A stretch of DNA of 64,000 bases from Gammaproteobacteria bacterium. Its GTDB lineage: Bacteria; Pseudomonadota; Gammaproteobacteria; DSM-16500. Made by a program: the position numbers and the translations under genes. Position 1 is the first letter of the stretch. Every line of letters starts with the position of its first letter. Below are positions 43,501-50,747 of this stretch, in pieces. The notes beneath the pieces are model-generated. The model had not been told where the DNA came from and ran no database searches. It saw only the letters and a program-made list of their open reading frames with translations. The stretch covers positions 123,919 through 187,918 of the forward strand of contig JARLJO010000064.1 in NCBI GenBank assembly GCA_031291175.1. Reading direction: 5' to 3'.

Positions 43501-43897
43501 ACAACTGGGTGTGCTGGCGCCTGATTTTGCTTCAGCCACTCAAGATGTTTTTACGGCATTAAATACCATGCTGAAAGATACACGCGGACAATGGATTCTC
43601 AGTTCACATAGCGAAGCGCAATCTGAGCTTGCTTTGACTGCGATGATCAATAATATTTCTCAGCAACTCGTGATTGATAGAACTTTTGTTGATGAAAATG
43701 GAATACGCTGGATTATTGATTATAAAACTGCACATTTTAACGGTGAAAATAAAGAAAAGTTTTTAGCCGCAGAAAAGCTGGCATACGCAGAAAAAATGCA
43801 AATGTACGCTACAGCAATGCAACACATTGACAAAAGACCAATAAAATTAGGCCTTTATTTTCCGCTCATTGCTGAGTGGATTGAGTGGGGCATTTAA
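40511..43897 (+). CDS. AddA-like UvrD/Rep helicase-nuclease
   Basis: 1128 aa. A superfamily-1 helicase with Walker A QAPAGSGKTEL (about 27-37), motif Ia ITFTKKAAAEMRARI, motif II LIDEFQDTS, motif III GDPMQSIYRFREAE, motif IV SVNFRS, motif V MTIHNAKGLEFD and motif VI VAVTRAKK. A C-terminal RecB-type nuclease domain has VIDRTFVDENGIRWIIDYKTAH. This is the helicase partner of the upstream AddB-like protein, together giving a two-subunit double-strand-break resection machine. No terminator is evident; a 6S RNA-like gene follows. Confidence 0.92.
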   Translation: MTQMINQALQDEPERRRALDPTLSFIVQAPAGSGKTELITQRVLMLLGHVNAPEEILAITFTKKAAAEMRARIIHSLKKAATEAEPSAPHAKKTWGLAKSALQRDKTLNWQLLVNPNRLRIQTIDSFNASLIKYLPMLSHFGAPPEIVKDSYPLYLEAIQEFLSHLEENVVWADAIAALLLHMDNDLNKVQNLLINMLTKRDQWLPYIMIESDPENLRELLEGHLASIVSDALSSITAQYPKALSEELLYLARYAAYNLKSANSDSSIIQCLDLLSLPESHFKEKSLWIALSELLLTKEFSWRKRIDKSTGFPAPSNAGNPQEKALFAEMKQRMSALIEKLMEHEKLRVALSELNAAPSYQYQEIQWEALKALNLVLRVIVAQLRVVFKNHGEIDYVENAQAALTALGSDDAPTDLALTLDYQIKHILIDEFQDTSNSQYRLLQKLTAGWEPNDGRTLFVVGDPMQSIYRFREAEVGLFIRARKKGIGQIKLEPLTLSVNFRSTPTIVEWVNASFQKVLPPFEDIATGAVSYSLCIANPKDEIDGSNVQLHHYANSDEMQGQEIVNLIQQTKKERPGDTIAILVRSRNHLEYVIPALKKAGLSYRAIDIDPLNSRPIIQDMMALTRALLHPADRIAWLAILRAPWCGLTLSDLVIIDDNKPQTTLWDQLQKSDLIAKMSAEGQQQIARILPVLKSKMAERRRTTLRVWVESTWMLLGGPACVEQSSDLEDVGSYLKLLEKLDKGGDIENLDNIDTYVSKLFAAPNNQSDNTLQIMTIHNAKGLEFDSVILPHLERKAPNDEKQLLLWMERPRENERNALILAPVHATGKETDSIYEYIKQQHAIKSDYENGRLLYVAVTRAKKFLHLFFTLKVDANKSQEAKPIARSLLEKLWPAIKQGVVINPSPDLDHAALPTEIPKRYIKRLTQQWSNPVHENSIVETATSHKNTPGFQLSSDNAKHIGTLVHQILQQMSKKGISWWDGKTLEQQQRYLKHQLLQLGVLAPDFASATQDVFTALNTMLKDTRGQWILSSHSEAQSELALTAMINNISQQLVIDRTFVDENGIRWIIDYKTAHFNGENKEKFLAAEKLAYAEKMQMYATAMQHIDKRPIKLGLYFPLIAEWIEWGI

Positions 43898-43975
43898 GCG
43901 CTTTTTTATGCACAAAGTCAATCAGCTTTTGTACAAAAAATGAGTGGCATTTGTCAAAAAAAGTACTATATTAAT

Positions 43976-44130
43976 AGTAAGCAGGAGAAGAATCTAAGCC
44001 CAACAATGAAAATAGAGGAAGTCAGATAGCTGGTGTGGTGCGCAAGCCTCGGCTAAGAGGAAGCCTAATACACCACTGAGACATCCACTTACTGTAGCAA
44101 GGCTTTTGGATCCTGATCCTGCTCTTTTAT
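43976..44130 (+). ncRNA. ssrS: Probable 6S RNA
   Basis: 6S RNA binds sigma-70 RNA polymerase and mimics an open promoter. The segment 44042-44100 (GGTGCGCAAGCCTCGG ... GAGGAAGCCTAATAC ... GACATCCACTTA ... AGCAAGG) follows the order of conserved E. coli 6S blocks GCTCGG, CCGAGAAGCCTTAAAAC, GACACATTCACCTT and CCAAGG. The ends close a long rod: AGCAGGA (43980-43986) with TCCTGCT (44117-44123), and inside it AAGCC with GGCTT. A TATATT -10 element is at 43967-43972 and a TCTTTTATTTCT run follows the 3' side. At about 155 nt it would be shorter than the usual 180, the loss being in the 5' half. Recognition is by eye; a covariance model is needed. Confidence 0.65.
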
Positions 44131-44173
44131 TTCTGCTGTTGTCCGTTTGCAACCCACATTCCTGGAACATAAA

Positions 44174-44216
44174 ATGTAGGTTGGGTTGAGCGTTTTTTGC
44201 GAAACCCAACCTACAT
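44174..44216. repeat. REP-like palindrome
   Basis: ATGTAGGTTGGGTT (44174-44187) and AACCCAACCTACAT (44203-44216) form a perfect 14-bp inverted repeat around a GAGCGTTTTTTGCGA loop. The GTAGGTTGGGTT...AACCCAACCTAC core is a palindrome common in many bacterial genomes, associated with REP elements. It shares the GTAGGTT arm with the 90-bp repeats elsewhere in the window. It could act as a bidirectional terminator between the 6S-like RNA and the SDR gene. Confidence 0.8.
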
Positions 44217-44236
44217 GCTTAACGGGATCCAGGCGT

Positions 44237-45064
44237 TTAGTTTAAGAATAAATCAGGATATAACTCTTTACCCGCGACCAATGAATACGCATCAAAATCA
44301 GTGTATCCTCGCGCACGCAGCAACTCTTCATCAATAAAGAAATTACCCGTAGTTTCTCGACTATTGCTGGTCACAATTTCATAGGCTGCATCTGCCACAA
44401 TAATCGGCTTTCTGCTGGCTTCCATGATTTGTTTTGGAAAATTCACTTCAATTGCAGCGGTAGCAATTGTGGTTTTAGGCCACAAAGAATTAACCGCAAT
44501 GCCAGCCGATTTAAATTCTTCAGCCATTCCTAAAGTACACATGCTCATACCATACTTTGACATGGTGTAAGCCAGATGGTTTTTGAACCATTTTGGTTTC
44601 ATGTTAAGTGGTGGTGATAAATTAAGAATATGCGGGTTAGCGGCATTTTTTAAATGCGGAATACAAGCTTGTGAACACAAGAACGTCCCTCGTGCATTTA
44701 CCGAATTAATCAAATCAAAGCGCTTCATCGGTGTCTCTAAGGTCGGCGAAACAAAAATAGCACTCGCATTATTGATTAAAATATCAATTCCACCAAAGGT
44801 CTCAACAGCCTTGGCAACAGCACCATAGACCATGGCTTCATCACGAATATCCAATTGCAAAGGTAACGCCTGACCACCTGCGGCTTCTACTTCTTTGCTG
44901 ACGGAATAAATAGTACCTTCCAGATTAGGATGCGGGTCAGCGGTTTTCGCGGCAATAATAATTTTTGCTCCATCACGTGCAAAACGTAATGCCATCTCGC
45001 GACCTATTCCACGACTTGCTCCAGTAATGAATACTACCTTGTCTTTCAATAAACCTTCTGCCAT
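44237..45064 (-). CDS. Short-chain dehydrogenase/reductase (HSDL2-like)
   Basis: 275-aa NAD(P)-dependent oxidoreductase with TGASRGIGREMALRFARDGAK (a longer than usual gap before the AAKTADPHP stretch), NNAS, and YTMSK as the catalytic YxxxK. The AAKTADPHPNLEGTIY and the C-terminal ETTGNFFIDEELLRARG segments are characteristic of the HSDL2-like bacterial SDR group. The substrate is unknown; a lipid or fatty acyl substrate is plausible for this group. It lies alone, 60 bp downstream (in its own sense, upstream) of the minor pilin genes. Confidence 0.88.
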   Translation of the reverse strand: MAEGLLKDKVVFITGASRGIGREMALRFARDGAKIIIAAKTADPHPNLEGTIYSVSKEVEAAGGQALPLQLDIRDEAMVYGAVAKAVETFGGIDILINNASAIFVSPTLETPMKRFDLINSVNARGTFLCSQACIPHLKNAANPHILNLSPPLNMKPKWFKNHLAYTMSKYGMSMCTLGMAEEFKSAGIAVNSLWPKTTIATAAIEVNFPKQIMEASRKPIIVADAAYEIVTSNSRETTGNFFIDEELLRARGYTDFDAYSLVAGKELYPDLFLN

Positions 45065-45124
45065 AAATACTCCCTGATTGAATGAGATACTCTTACCATG
45101 CGCTAACGGATTGGGTTCGTGCTA

Positions 45125-45670
45125 CTAGATCAACTCACGCCAACTCTGACGCCCTGGTGTCACTCGATATGGCGTAGTCTCGCAGATTTCATCGTTTAGA
45201 CTAGCCAGCACAAGCACCGTTTGTAACATGACTTTTTCATTTAAATTCTGTTGGTTCACTAACAATAATGTCAGACGAACAAAGTTCGCTTTCACTCTTA
45301 TAGAACCGCCTTCATTAGCTTGCTCTATATAAGAACAAGCATCAGCGCCCAGTCTTTCTATGACATAATAGTACTGGAACAAATTAAAATTGCCAGTACA
45401 AGATACCGATTGCCACCAATCTATTGTTTGTGTAGTAAAAGTAATCACGGACATTGATGGAACAACACAGGCACTCGCATCAAGTTGTTTATTTTTTTCA
45501 AGTGACAGAAGCAACGCTTCGGCTGAAACCTGCTCCAGATGCTTATGCCAAAATTGACCGGCTATTTTATTTTGAAGTAGATTGGTTTGAAGCGCATACA
45601 AACTTAAGATCGCGAATATTTGCAAAAACAATAAAACCGTTATCAATACAAAGCCGCGACAACTATTCAT
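45125..45670 (-). CDS. pilX: Type IV pilus assembly protein PilX-like (minor pilin)
   Basis: 181 aa from the ATG at 45670 (MNSCRGFVLITVLLFLQIF); the frame opens at 45694 inside pilW. The N-terminal GFVLITVLLFLQIFAILSLYA is a type III signal/hydrophobic helix as in PilX N-terminal domains, with the cleavage Gly before FVL. The body is poorly conserved, with several Cys. It starts 4 nt after the pilW stop. By homology it primes type IV pilus assembly at the inner membrane together with PilV and PilW. Confidence 0.8.
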   Translation of the reverse strand: MNSCRGFVLITVLLFLQIFAILSLYALQTNLLQNKIAGQFWHKHLEQVSAEALLLSLEKNKQLDASACVVPSMSVITFTTQTIDWWQSVSCTGNFNLFQYYYVIERLGADACSYIEQANEGGSIRVKANFVRLTLLLVNQQNLNEKVMLQTVLVLASLNDEICETTPYRVTPGRQSWRELI

Positions 45671-45674
45671 ACTT

Positions 45675-46520
45675 TTATAACTCACGTAATGCAATATAGG
45701 TATACCAGTCTTTTTGTAATGGCAGGCCGTAAACCGCAGATAATCGGAGCTGAATCGACACTCCTTTCACTGCCGACCAATCCGTCACTTCATCGGCGGA
45801 CATCGAAATGATTTTATCGTTAATTTTTACATCATATTTCAACTTCATCGCTGCCACACCTTCAACCAATTCGGTGACTTTATGCTGGATATTTTCGACA
45901 TACAGCGCGGAAATAGATTTGCCATGCAGATCTTTTCTATTGGTAGCTTTAACAAAATAGGTATTTTGATTGAGACGGCTCACTTCAGAAGAGGAATCGT
46001 AAGCATAATGCCAGGGTGAAATAGCAGAAAGTCTTTGCATTGCATTAAAATAACTAACTTCCTTCAAGGAAAATACCTCTGCATGCTGACAACTTGAAAT
46101 CATCACTATGTTATCTTTTTTAAAGACGGGCGTTGCAGCTACCCAAACAGAAGAGGCGTCGTCAGCAATCTTTAATACCTTAGCACTTAGCTTGTTGGCA
46201 TGAATCACTGTTATTCGATTTTCTGTTCCATAGACACGATTCCATGGCGACAAGTAAGGACGATTGTTTGCATCAATCACATCATCTGTTTTTAGTTTTG
46301 CACATCCAATATAACCTGCATATTGAATATCATTTTTTAAAATATGAAAGGCCGTGCGCGCATTGTCCTCTATGATATTTAAGGCCAATTGTTGTTGGTG
46401 ATTTTTTTCTGTGATCCAATAGATGGATGATAAACCACTTACTATCGTTAAACTTAAAGCAATACAAATTAATAACTCTAATAATGTCATGCCTACACAA
46501 TGAGATTTTCTGTTAAGCAT
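45675..46520 (-). CDS. pilW: Type IV pilus minor pilin PilW
   Basis: 281 aa with a prepilin leader, cleaved at CVG/MTLLELLICIALSLTIV, and the hydrophobic N-terminal helix of type IV pilins, including Glu5 of the mature protein. The length and the YAGYIGCAKL segment, with its Cys, fit PilW. It overlaps pilV by 28 nt and precedes pilX by 4 nt. Confidence 0.87.
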   Translation of the reverse strand: MLNRKSHCVGMTLLELLICIALSLTIVSGLSSIYWITEKNHQQQLALNIIEDNARTAFHILKNDIQYAGYIGCAKLKTDDVIDANNRPYLSPWNRVYGTENRITVIHANKLSAKVLKIADDASSVWVAATPVFKKDNIVMISSCQHAEVFSLKEVSYFNAMQRLSAISPWHYAYDSSSEVSRLNQNTYFVKATNRKDLHGKSISALYVENIQHKVTELVEGVAAMKLKYDVKINDKIISMSADEVTDWSAVKGVSIQLRLSAVYGLPLQKDWYTYIALREL

Positions 46521-46876
46521 CCAGACAGACCTAAATGGGGTTTAATACAAGGGCCATGCTGAATGCCCCAATAAATGATGAGAGTATAAATTGGATAAGC
46601 ACCACTAATGGCTCCGCTTCCAAGCGGCAAAGCGCGCTCGGCCTCCTCATTCCAGCTTGCCTTAATGGATTCGATGCCCGCGGAAGATCCCAGTACTCGC
46701 AGTCTTTCCACGAGAGATTGCATTTGATTTTCAGCAACATTGAAATAGTAATTCTCATTTGCCTGTCCGAGTGCTGCAACTTCCATCGCGTCCATACCTA
46801 ACAAGGCAAATGACAACAATGCCAAACTCAGCAGTACTTCAAGCAAGGTGAGACCTGATATTTTGTTAAATATCAT
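46493..46876 (-). CDS. pilV: Type IV pilus minor pilin PilV
   Basis: 127 aa with prepilin signal ISG/LTLLEVLLSLALLSFALLG and the mature Glu5, followed by the QANENYYFNVAENQMQSLVERLR helix typical of PilV. It is the first gene of a short pilV-pilW-pilX run. FimT, PilY1 and PilE, which usually accompany these genes, are not in the window: on the 5' side the island begins at once, and on the 3' side an SDR gene follows. Confidence 0.87.
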   Translation of the reverse strand: MIFNKISGLTLLEVLLSLALLSFALLGMDAMEVAALGQANENYYFNVAENQMQSLVERLRVLGSSAGIESIKASWNEEAERALPLGSGAISGAYPIYTLIIYWGIQHGPCIKPHLGLSGCLTENLIV

Positions 46877-47071
46877 TTAAGACCCCTTGGGAAAGTAAAA
46901 TAGGTAACTTGGAAAAAATAGAGGGGAAAAGAAATAAAAAGAATAAACTGAAATGAGCGCCAATTATATTTAACCCAAAAACGTTTTGCAAGTGACGCCT
47001 TAGCGTTTTCAAGAAGTCTTGTTTACTTTTAAGTCAGACTGCGCTGCTTCTTTTCACTAAATAATCATTAT

Positions 47072-47103
47072 TTAAGATTATCTTAAGCTTATGCTGGTAA
47101 ATT
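47072..47103 (+). promoter_or_regulatory. PmrA-like box and -10 element, island unit 1
   Basis: Half-sites TTAAG at 47072 and 47083 (11 bp apart, TTTAAGATTATCTTAAGCTT), followed exactly 11 nt after the second TTAA by TAAATT (47098-47103). The same geometry recurs at 48882, 50670, 56404 and 59998. It matches the tandem 9-bp half-site plus 2-bp spacing known for Legionella/Coxiella PmrA. The half-sites bracket the expected -35 region, so activation would replace a -35 box. Confidence 0.75.
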
Positions 47104-47145
47104 ACACACCAAGTATTTCTAACTCCAACAAAACAGGATTGCCTC

Positions 47146-48723
47146 ATGCTAAGAAATAATTTTGAATCGCACGAAGATGCTTTTAATGATTTGACTAGCC
47201 TTTTAATTGAGTTAGACACCCTCAATACCGCTCCGGCTAGCCTCTCATTAACTGAAGCAGAGATTGCCGAGTTCAAGCAAGTGGCTCCTGCCGCTCAACC
47301 TGCCATGTCAAAAGAAGAATCCGAGCAAAGATCCAATGAACCTGAATTCAGCGAGGTAAATATTCAGGATGAAGCAAGGCCTGCAGTCGCTCCTCATCAA
47401 GATCCCCTACCAATTCAGGGCTTAGATCCTGAAATCATTGGTGATGCTTATCTGGAATTGCTGGGTGCTAATAAAGAAAAATTAAAAACAGCGCTTACTT
47501 ATTTTTATTCGGATCAATGTCAGATTTCCGATGAGAACATGTCTCTCATTTCTCGCACATGCGCTCATTATGGCTCACTGGGGAATGGCCGCTTTGCAGG
47601 CGAGCTTTTATTTTTACATATCAATAATCCAGATAAAAGTCTCCTCTCAACTATCCTCATGGACAACAATGCTAGCGTAAATACTTATGTTCGTCGCTAT
47701 CATGAAGAACCGAGAGCTGCTCAAGAATACAAGGTCACTACCTTGCTCCGCTGCGTCATTGATAATCCTGACAAGGGTTTAATTGAATCATTGCTAGAAA
47801 ATGGCGCTCTCGATCCAGATAATAATGCCATGAAAATGGCTTTAGCTTCGTGTTCACCAGAAATCGTTGCTCTCTTTATTCAAGGCTACCCTGATGCATT
47901 GCCGTCTATTCGGGATCAATTAGATCAAGCTGTCATAAATAGCGACGAACATCCATTCGAAGTTATCGTTACTCCTATGGATGCAGTAAAAGCAAAAGCA
48001 AATCTGTTAGCTGCAATGGCAGTCCTTGAAAAACAAGGCCACGAGTTTGAATATAGTGAACAAGATAAAATAGAATTCAGAAAAGACCTCACCGCAAAGA
48101 TAGAACGCGCAATAACGCTTTCAGAATGCCTTAAAATTTATGAAGATAATATTGATGCGCCTATTTTAACTTATAAACGCAATCTATGGTCTCGATTAAG
48201 CACAGGTTATTCAGGAACCAAAAATGCATTAATCAACCAGGTTCAAGCAAGAATAGTTTCGTTACTTTCCGATATGGTACTTCACCAACCTGAGGCGGCA
48301 AGAGATCTGACTAGCCAAGCTTTGGCACACGATGCATTTTCACCTAAACATATTGGCCGTGATATAAAAGCTGAAATGACCAATGCATTAACCAGAATCA
48401 AAGCTTTGAATGACGAGAGACCAGAGTTGGCGGCACAATACAACCAGCCACAGCTTCATCTTGCACCGGCTCTCGACAATGAAGAAGAGGAAGAAGAACA
48501 AAAACATCATCAACCTCCAGCTCAAGGAGCGGCTGCGGCTGCAAACCCACCTGCACCGGCTGAATCAAGGTTTAGTCTTTTCTTTTCGCGTTTACGTCAA
48601 CCAAACGCTGCTCAACCTGCTAAGGCAAATGAATTTGAAATGCAAGAAATGGTTAGCCTTGGGCAAGCTCCAAAACCTGCTGATAATGCGGCGGATGAAC
48701 CAAAAAGCCCACGCCCTCAATAA
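47146..48723 (+). CDS. Effector-like protein, module B family, tandem paralogue 1
   Basis: 525 aa, soluble, no signal peptide or membrane helix. Residues 1-95 are an acidic N-terminal segment. Residues about 100-410 form module B (DAYLELL..N...L..AL.YF..DQ.QISDEN ... SECLKIYEDN ... ALAHDAFSPKHIGRDI) with degenerate ankyrin-like units (NPDKGLIESLLENGAL). The C-terminus is low-complexity (EEEEEQKHHQPPAQ, Ala/Pro-rich) and ends NEFEMQEM...PKPADNAADEPKSPRPQ. An acidic (E-block-like) C-terminus is typical of Dot/Icm substrates but is not proof. About two-thirds identical by eye to the next gene, including promoter and terminator, so a recent tandem duplication. Function unknown. Confidence 0.75.
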   Translation: MLRNNFESHEDAFNDLTSLLIELDTLNTAPASLSLTEAEIAEFKQVAPAAQPAMSKEESEQRSNEPEFSEVNIQDEARPAVAPHQDPLPIQGLDPEIIGDAYLELLGANKEKLKTALTYFYSDQCQISDENMSLISRTCAHYGSLGNGRFAGELLFLHINNPDKSLLSTILMDNNASVNTYVRRYHEEPRAAQEYKVTTLLRCVIDNPDKGLIESLLENGALDPDNNAMKMALASCSPEIVALFIQGYPDALPSIRDQLDQAVINSDEHPFEVIVTPMDAVKAKANLLAAMAVLEKQGHEFEYSEQDKIEFRKDLTAKIERAITLSECLKIYEDNIDAPILTYKRNLWSRLSTGYSGTKNALINQVQARIVSLLSDMVLHQPEAARDLTSQALAHDAFSPKHIGRDIKAEMTNALTRIKALNDERPELAAQYNQPQLHLAPALDNEEEEEEQKHHQPPAQGAAAAANPPAPAESRFSLFFSRLRQPNAAQPAKANEFEMQEMVSLGQAPKPADNAADEPKSPRPQ

Positions 48724-48747
48724 TAAAGCACTCCAACCATCTACTCT

Positions 48748-48768
48748 CCCGCGGCTTGTGTCCGCGGG
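48748..48768 (+). terminator. Hairpin terminator after paralogue 1
   Basis: CCCGCGG (48748-48754) and CCGCGGG (48762-48768), a 7-bp GC stem about 25 nt past the stop; the T-run is weak. The same hairpin follows paralogue 2 at 50589-50611, so it was copied with the gene. Confidence 0.6.
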
Positions 48769-48881
48769 ATTCCGGGTTTCATTAAATCCTACAAGCCGTA
48801 TTACACCGAATATAGGGTCAAGATCCATTGATGCAAAAAGAACATCTTATTTGCTCTCTCTTTTCCGCAGATAATCATTAT

Positions 48882-48913
48882 TTAAGACTATCTTAAGCTT
48901 ATGCTGATAAATT
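48882..48913 (+). promoter_or_regulatory. PmrA-like box and -10 element, island unit 2
   Basis: TTAAG at 48882 and TTAAG at 48893, 11 bp apart, then 11 nt to TAAATT (48908-48913). Almost identical to unit 1 over about 90 bp, from ATAATCATT to AACTC, showing that the promoter was included in the duplication. Confidence 0.75.
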
Positions 48914-48950
48914 ACACAGCAAGTATTCTAACTCAAAACAGGACTGCCTC

Positions 48951-50558
48951 ATGAACCTAAGAAATAATTTTGCATCGCACGAAGAAGCTTTTAATGATTT
49001 GACTAGTCTTTTAATTGAGATAGATACACTCAATACCGCTCCCGCTAGCCTCTCATTAGCTGCAGCAGACGCGGCCGAGTTCAAACAAGTGGCTCCCGTC
49101 GCTCAACCTGCCATGTCAAAAGAAGAATCTGAGCAAAGAGACAATGAGCCTGAATTCGGCAAGGTTAATGTTCAGGACGAAGCACGGCCAGCAGTCGCTC
49201 CTCATCTAGATCCCCTACCTATTCAAGGCTTAGATCCTAAGATCATTAGTGATGCTTATCTGGAATTGCTAAGTGCCAATCAAGAAAAATTAAAAGCAGC
49301 GCTTACTTATTTTTGTTCGGATCAATTTCAGATTTCCGATGAAAACATGTCCCTCGTTTCTCGCACCTGCGCTCATTATCGTTTATTGTGGGAGCAACAA
49401 AAGCACGAGGATAAAATTTTTCGAAAGAATTATTATAAAGTACTTATTAAAGAATTTAATATCACCTCCTTATTAATAAGCGTCACTGTTAATAATCCTG
49501 ACGAAGATTTAATTAGGTTATTATTAGAGAATGGCCCACCACTGAATGATGGCAATAAAGCAATGAAAAGGGCTATAGCTTCCTGTTCGCCAGAAATTAT
49601 CGCTCTCTTTGTTCAAAGTTACTTGATATACAGCCCTGATGCTTTGCAATCTGTTCGGAATGAATTAGATCAAGCTGTCGCAGATAGCGAGAAATATCCA
49701 TTCAATGTTCTCGGCATTCCTGCAGATGCAGCAAAAGCAAAAGCGAATCTTTTGGCTGTAAAAATAGCAGCAATGCTTGGAGAAAAACCAGGCCTCCTTA
49801 AGGAAGAGCAAAATTATTTTCTGATACTGAGCGCCCCCGTAGACGCAGTAAAAGCAAAAACGAATCTTTTGGCTGCAATGATAATCCTGGAACAACAAGG
49901 TCACGAGTTTGACTATAGCGCACAAGATAAAACAGATTTTAGAAGAGCGCTCACATCACAAATACTGTCAGCCACAACCCTTTCTGAATGCCTTAAAATT
50001 TATGAAGATAATATTAATGCCTCTATTTTAGCTTACAAACGTAACCTGTTATCGAAATTAAGCACGAGCTATACCGCCACAAAAAATGAATTAATAAAAC
50101 AAGCGCAAGCAAGAATAGTCACATTAGTTTCAGACATAGTTCGTCATCAGCCAGAAGTAGCAAGAAACATGGCGATTCAAGCATTAGCACATGATGCATT
50201 CTCCCCTGCTCATATTGGCCGTGATATAGACGATAAGCTGACCAAAGAATTATCCTTCATCAAAACTTTTGGTGCTCTGCACAGCCAACAACAGTCTAAC
50301 CCTATACCTGGCCTCGACGATGAAGAGGAAGAACAAAAAAATCACCAACCTCCGGCTCAAATTCAAGCCGCAACCGGAAGTTCATTCACACAAACAGCCA
50401 GGTCAAAGCTTAGTCACTTCTTTGCCGATTTACGTCGGCCTACAGCTATCCAGGGAAATGAAACTGAAATGCAAGAAATGGGTAACCGTCTTGGACAGGC
50501 TCCAAAACCCGCTGATAATGCGGCAGATGAGCTAGAAAGCCCACGCCCAAGCTCTTAA
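48951..50558 (+). CDS. Effector-like protein, module B family, tandem paralogue 2
   Basis: 535 aa, paralogue of the preceding gene, with the same acidic N-terminus, module B and C-terminal tail (NETEMQEM ... PKPADNAADELESPRPSS). It differs by an in-frame duplication of 117 bp: the segment around 49724 (ADAAKAKANLLAVKIAA) recurs around 49841 (VDAVKAKTNLLAAMIIL), where paralogue 1 has one copy. The region corresponding to residues 145-185 of paralogue 1 is also rewritten (RLLWEQQKHEDK...). Soluble, no signal peptide, degenerate ankyrin-like units. Own box-type promoter and own hairpin terminator, so an independent transcription unit. Function unknown. Confidence 0.75.
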   Translation: MNLRNNFASHEEAFNDLTSLLIEIDTLNTAPASLSLAAADAAEFKQVAPVAQPAMSKEESEQRDNEPEFGKVNVQDEARPAVAPHLDPLPIQGLDPKIISDAYLELLSANQEKLKAALTYFCSDQFQISDENMSLVSRTCAHYRLLWEQQKHEDKIFRKNYYKVLIKEFNITSLLISVTVNNPDEDLIRLLLENGPPLNDGNKAMKRAIASCSPEIIALFVQSYLIYSPDALQSVRNELDQAVADSEKYPFNVLGIPADAAKAKANLLAVKIAAMLGEKPGLLKEEQNYFLILSAPVDAVKAKTNLLAAMIILEQQGHEFDYSAQDKTDFRRALTSQILSATTLSECLKIYEDNINASILAYKRNLLSKLSTSYTATKNELIKQAQARIVTLVSDIVRHQPEVARNMAIQALAHDAFSPAHIGRDIDDKLTKELSFIKTFGALHSQQQSNPIPGLDDEEEEQKNHQPPAQIQAATGSSFTQTARSKLSHFFADLRRPTAIQGNETEMQEMGNRLGQAPKPADNAADELESPRPSS

Positions 50559-50588
50559 CTACTATAAACACTCCAACAATCTGACCCT

Positions 50589-50611
50589 CCCGCGGCTTAT
50601 GTGCCCGCGGG
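50589..50611 (+). terminator. Hairpin terminator after paralogue 2
   Basis: CCCGCGG (50589-50595) and CCGCGGG (50605-50611), stem of 7 bp, about 30 nt after the stop; related to the hairpin at 48748-48768. Confidence 0.6.
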
Positions 50612-50669
50612 ATCTAAGTACGGATCTATTAGCTAAATTACACATAAATCCTTGTTTTTTTGTTTAAAT

Positions 50670-50701
50670 TTAAGACTTCCTTAAGCTTTTTTCGATAGTA
50701 T
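50670..50701 (+). promoter_or_regulatory. PmrA-like box and -10 element, island unit 3 (three-gene operon)
   Basis: TTAAG at 50670 and 50681, 11 bp apart (TTTAAGACTTCCTTAAGCTT), then 11 nt to TAGTAT (50696-50701). It precedes the closely spaced genes at 50748, 53174 and 53970. Confidence 0.75.
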
Positions 50702-50747
50702 TCTAAGACTAATAATAATTCATAACACATACCGACGAGAAAACATC

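Noticed and set aside
43976..44130. RNase P RNA or tmRNA
   Set aside because: No GAGGAAAGTCC-type RNase P core and no tRNA-like ends or tag frame; the 6S block order fits better.
43994..44209. Minus-strand frame of 71 codons
   Set aside because: It is antisense to the 6S-like RNA and the REP palindrome; the translation has no recognisable features.
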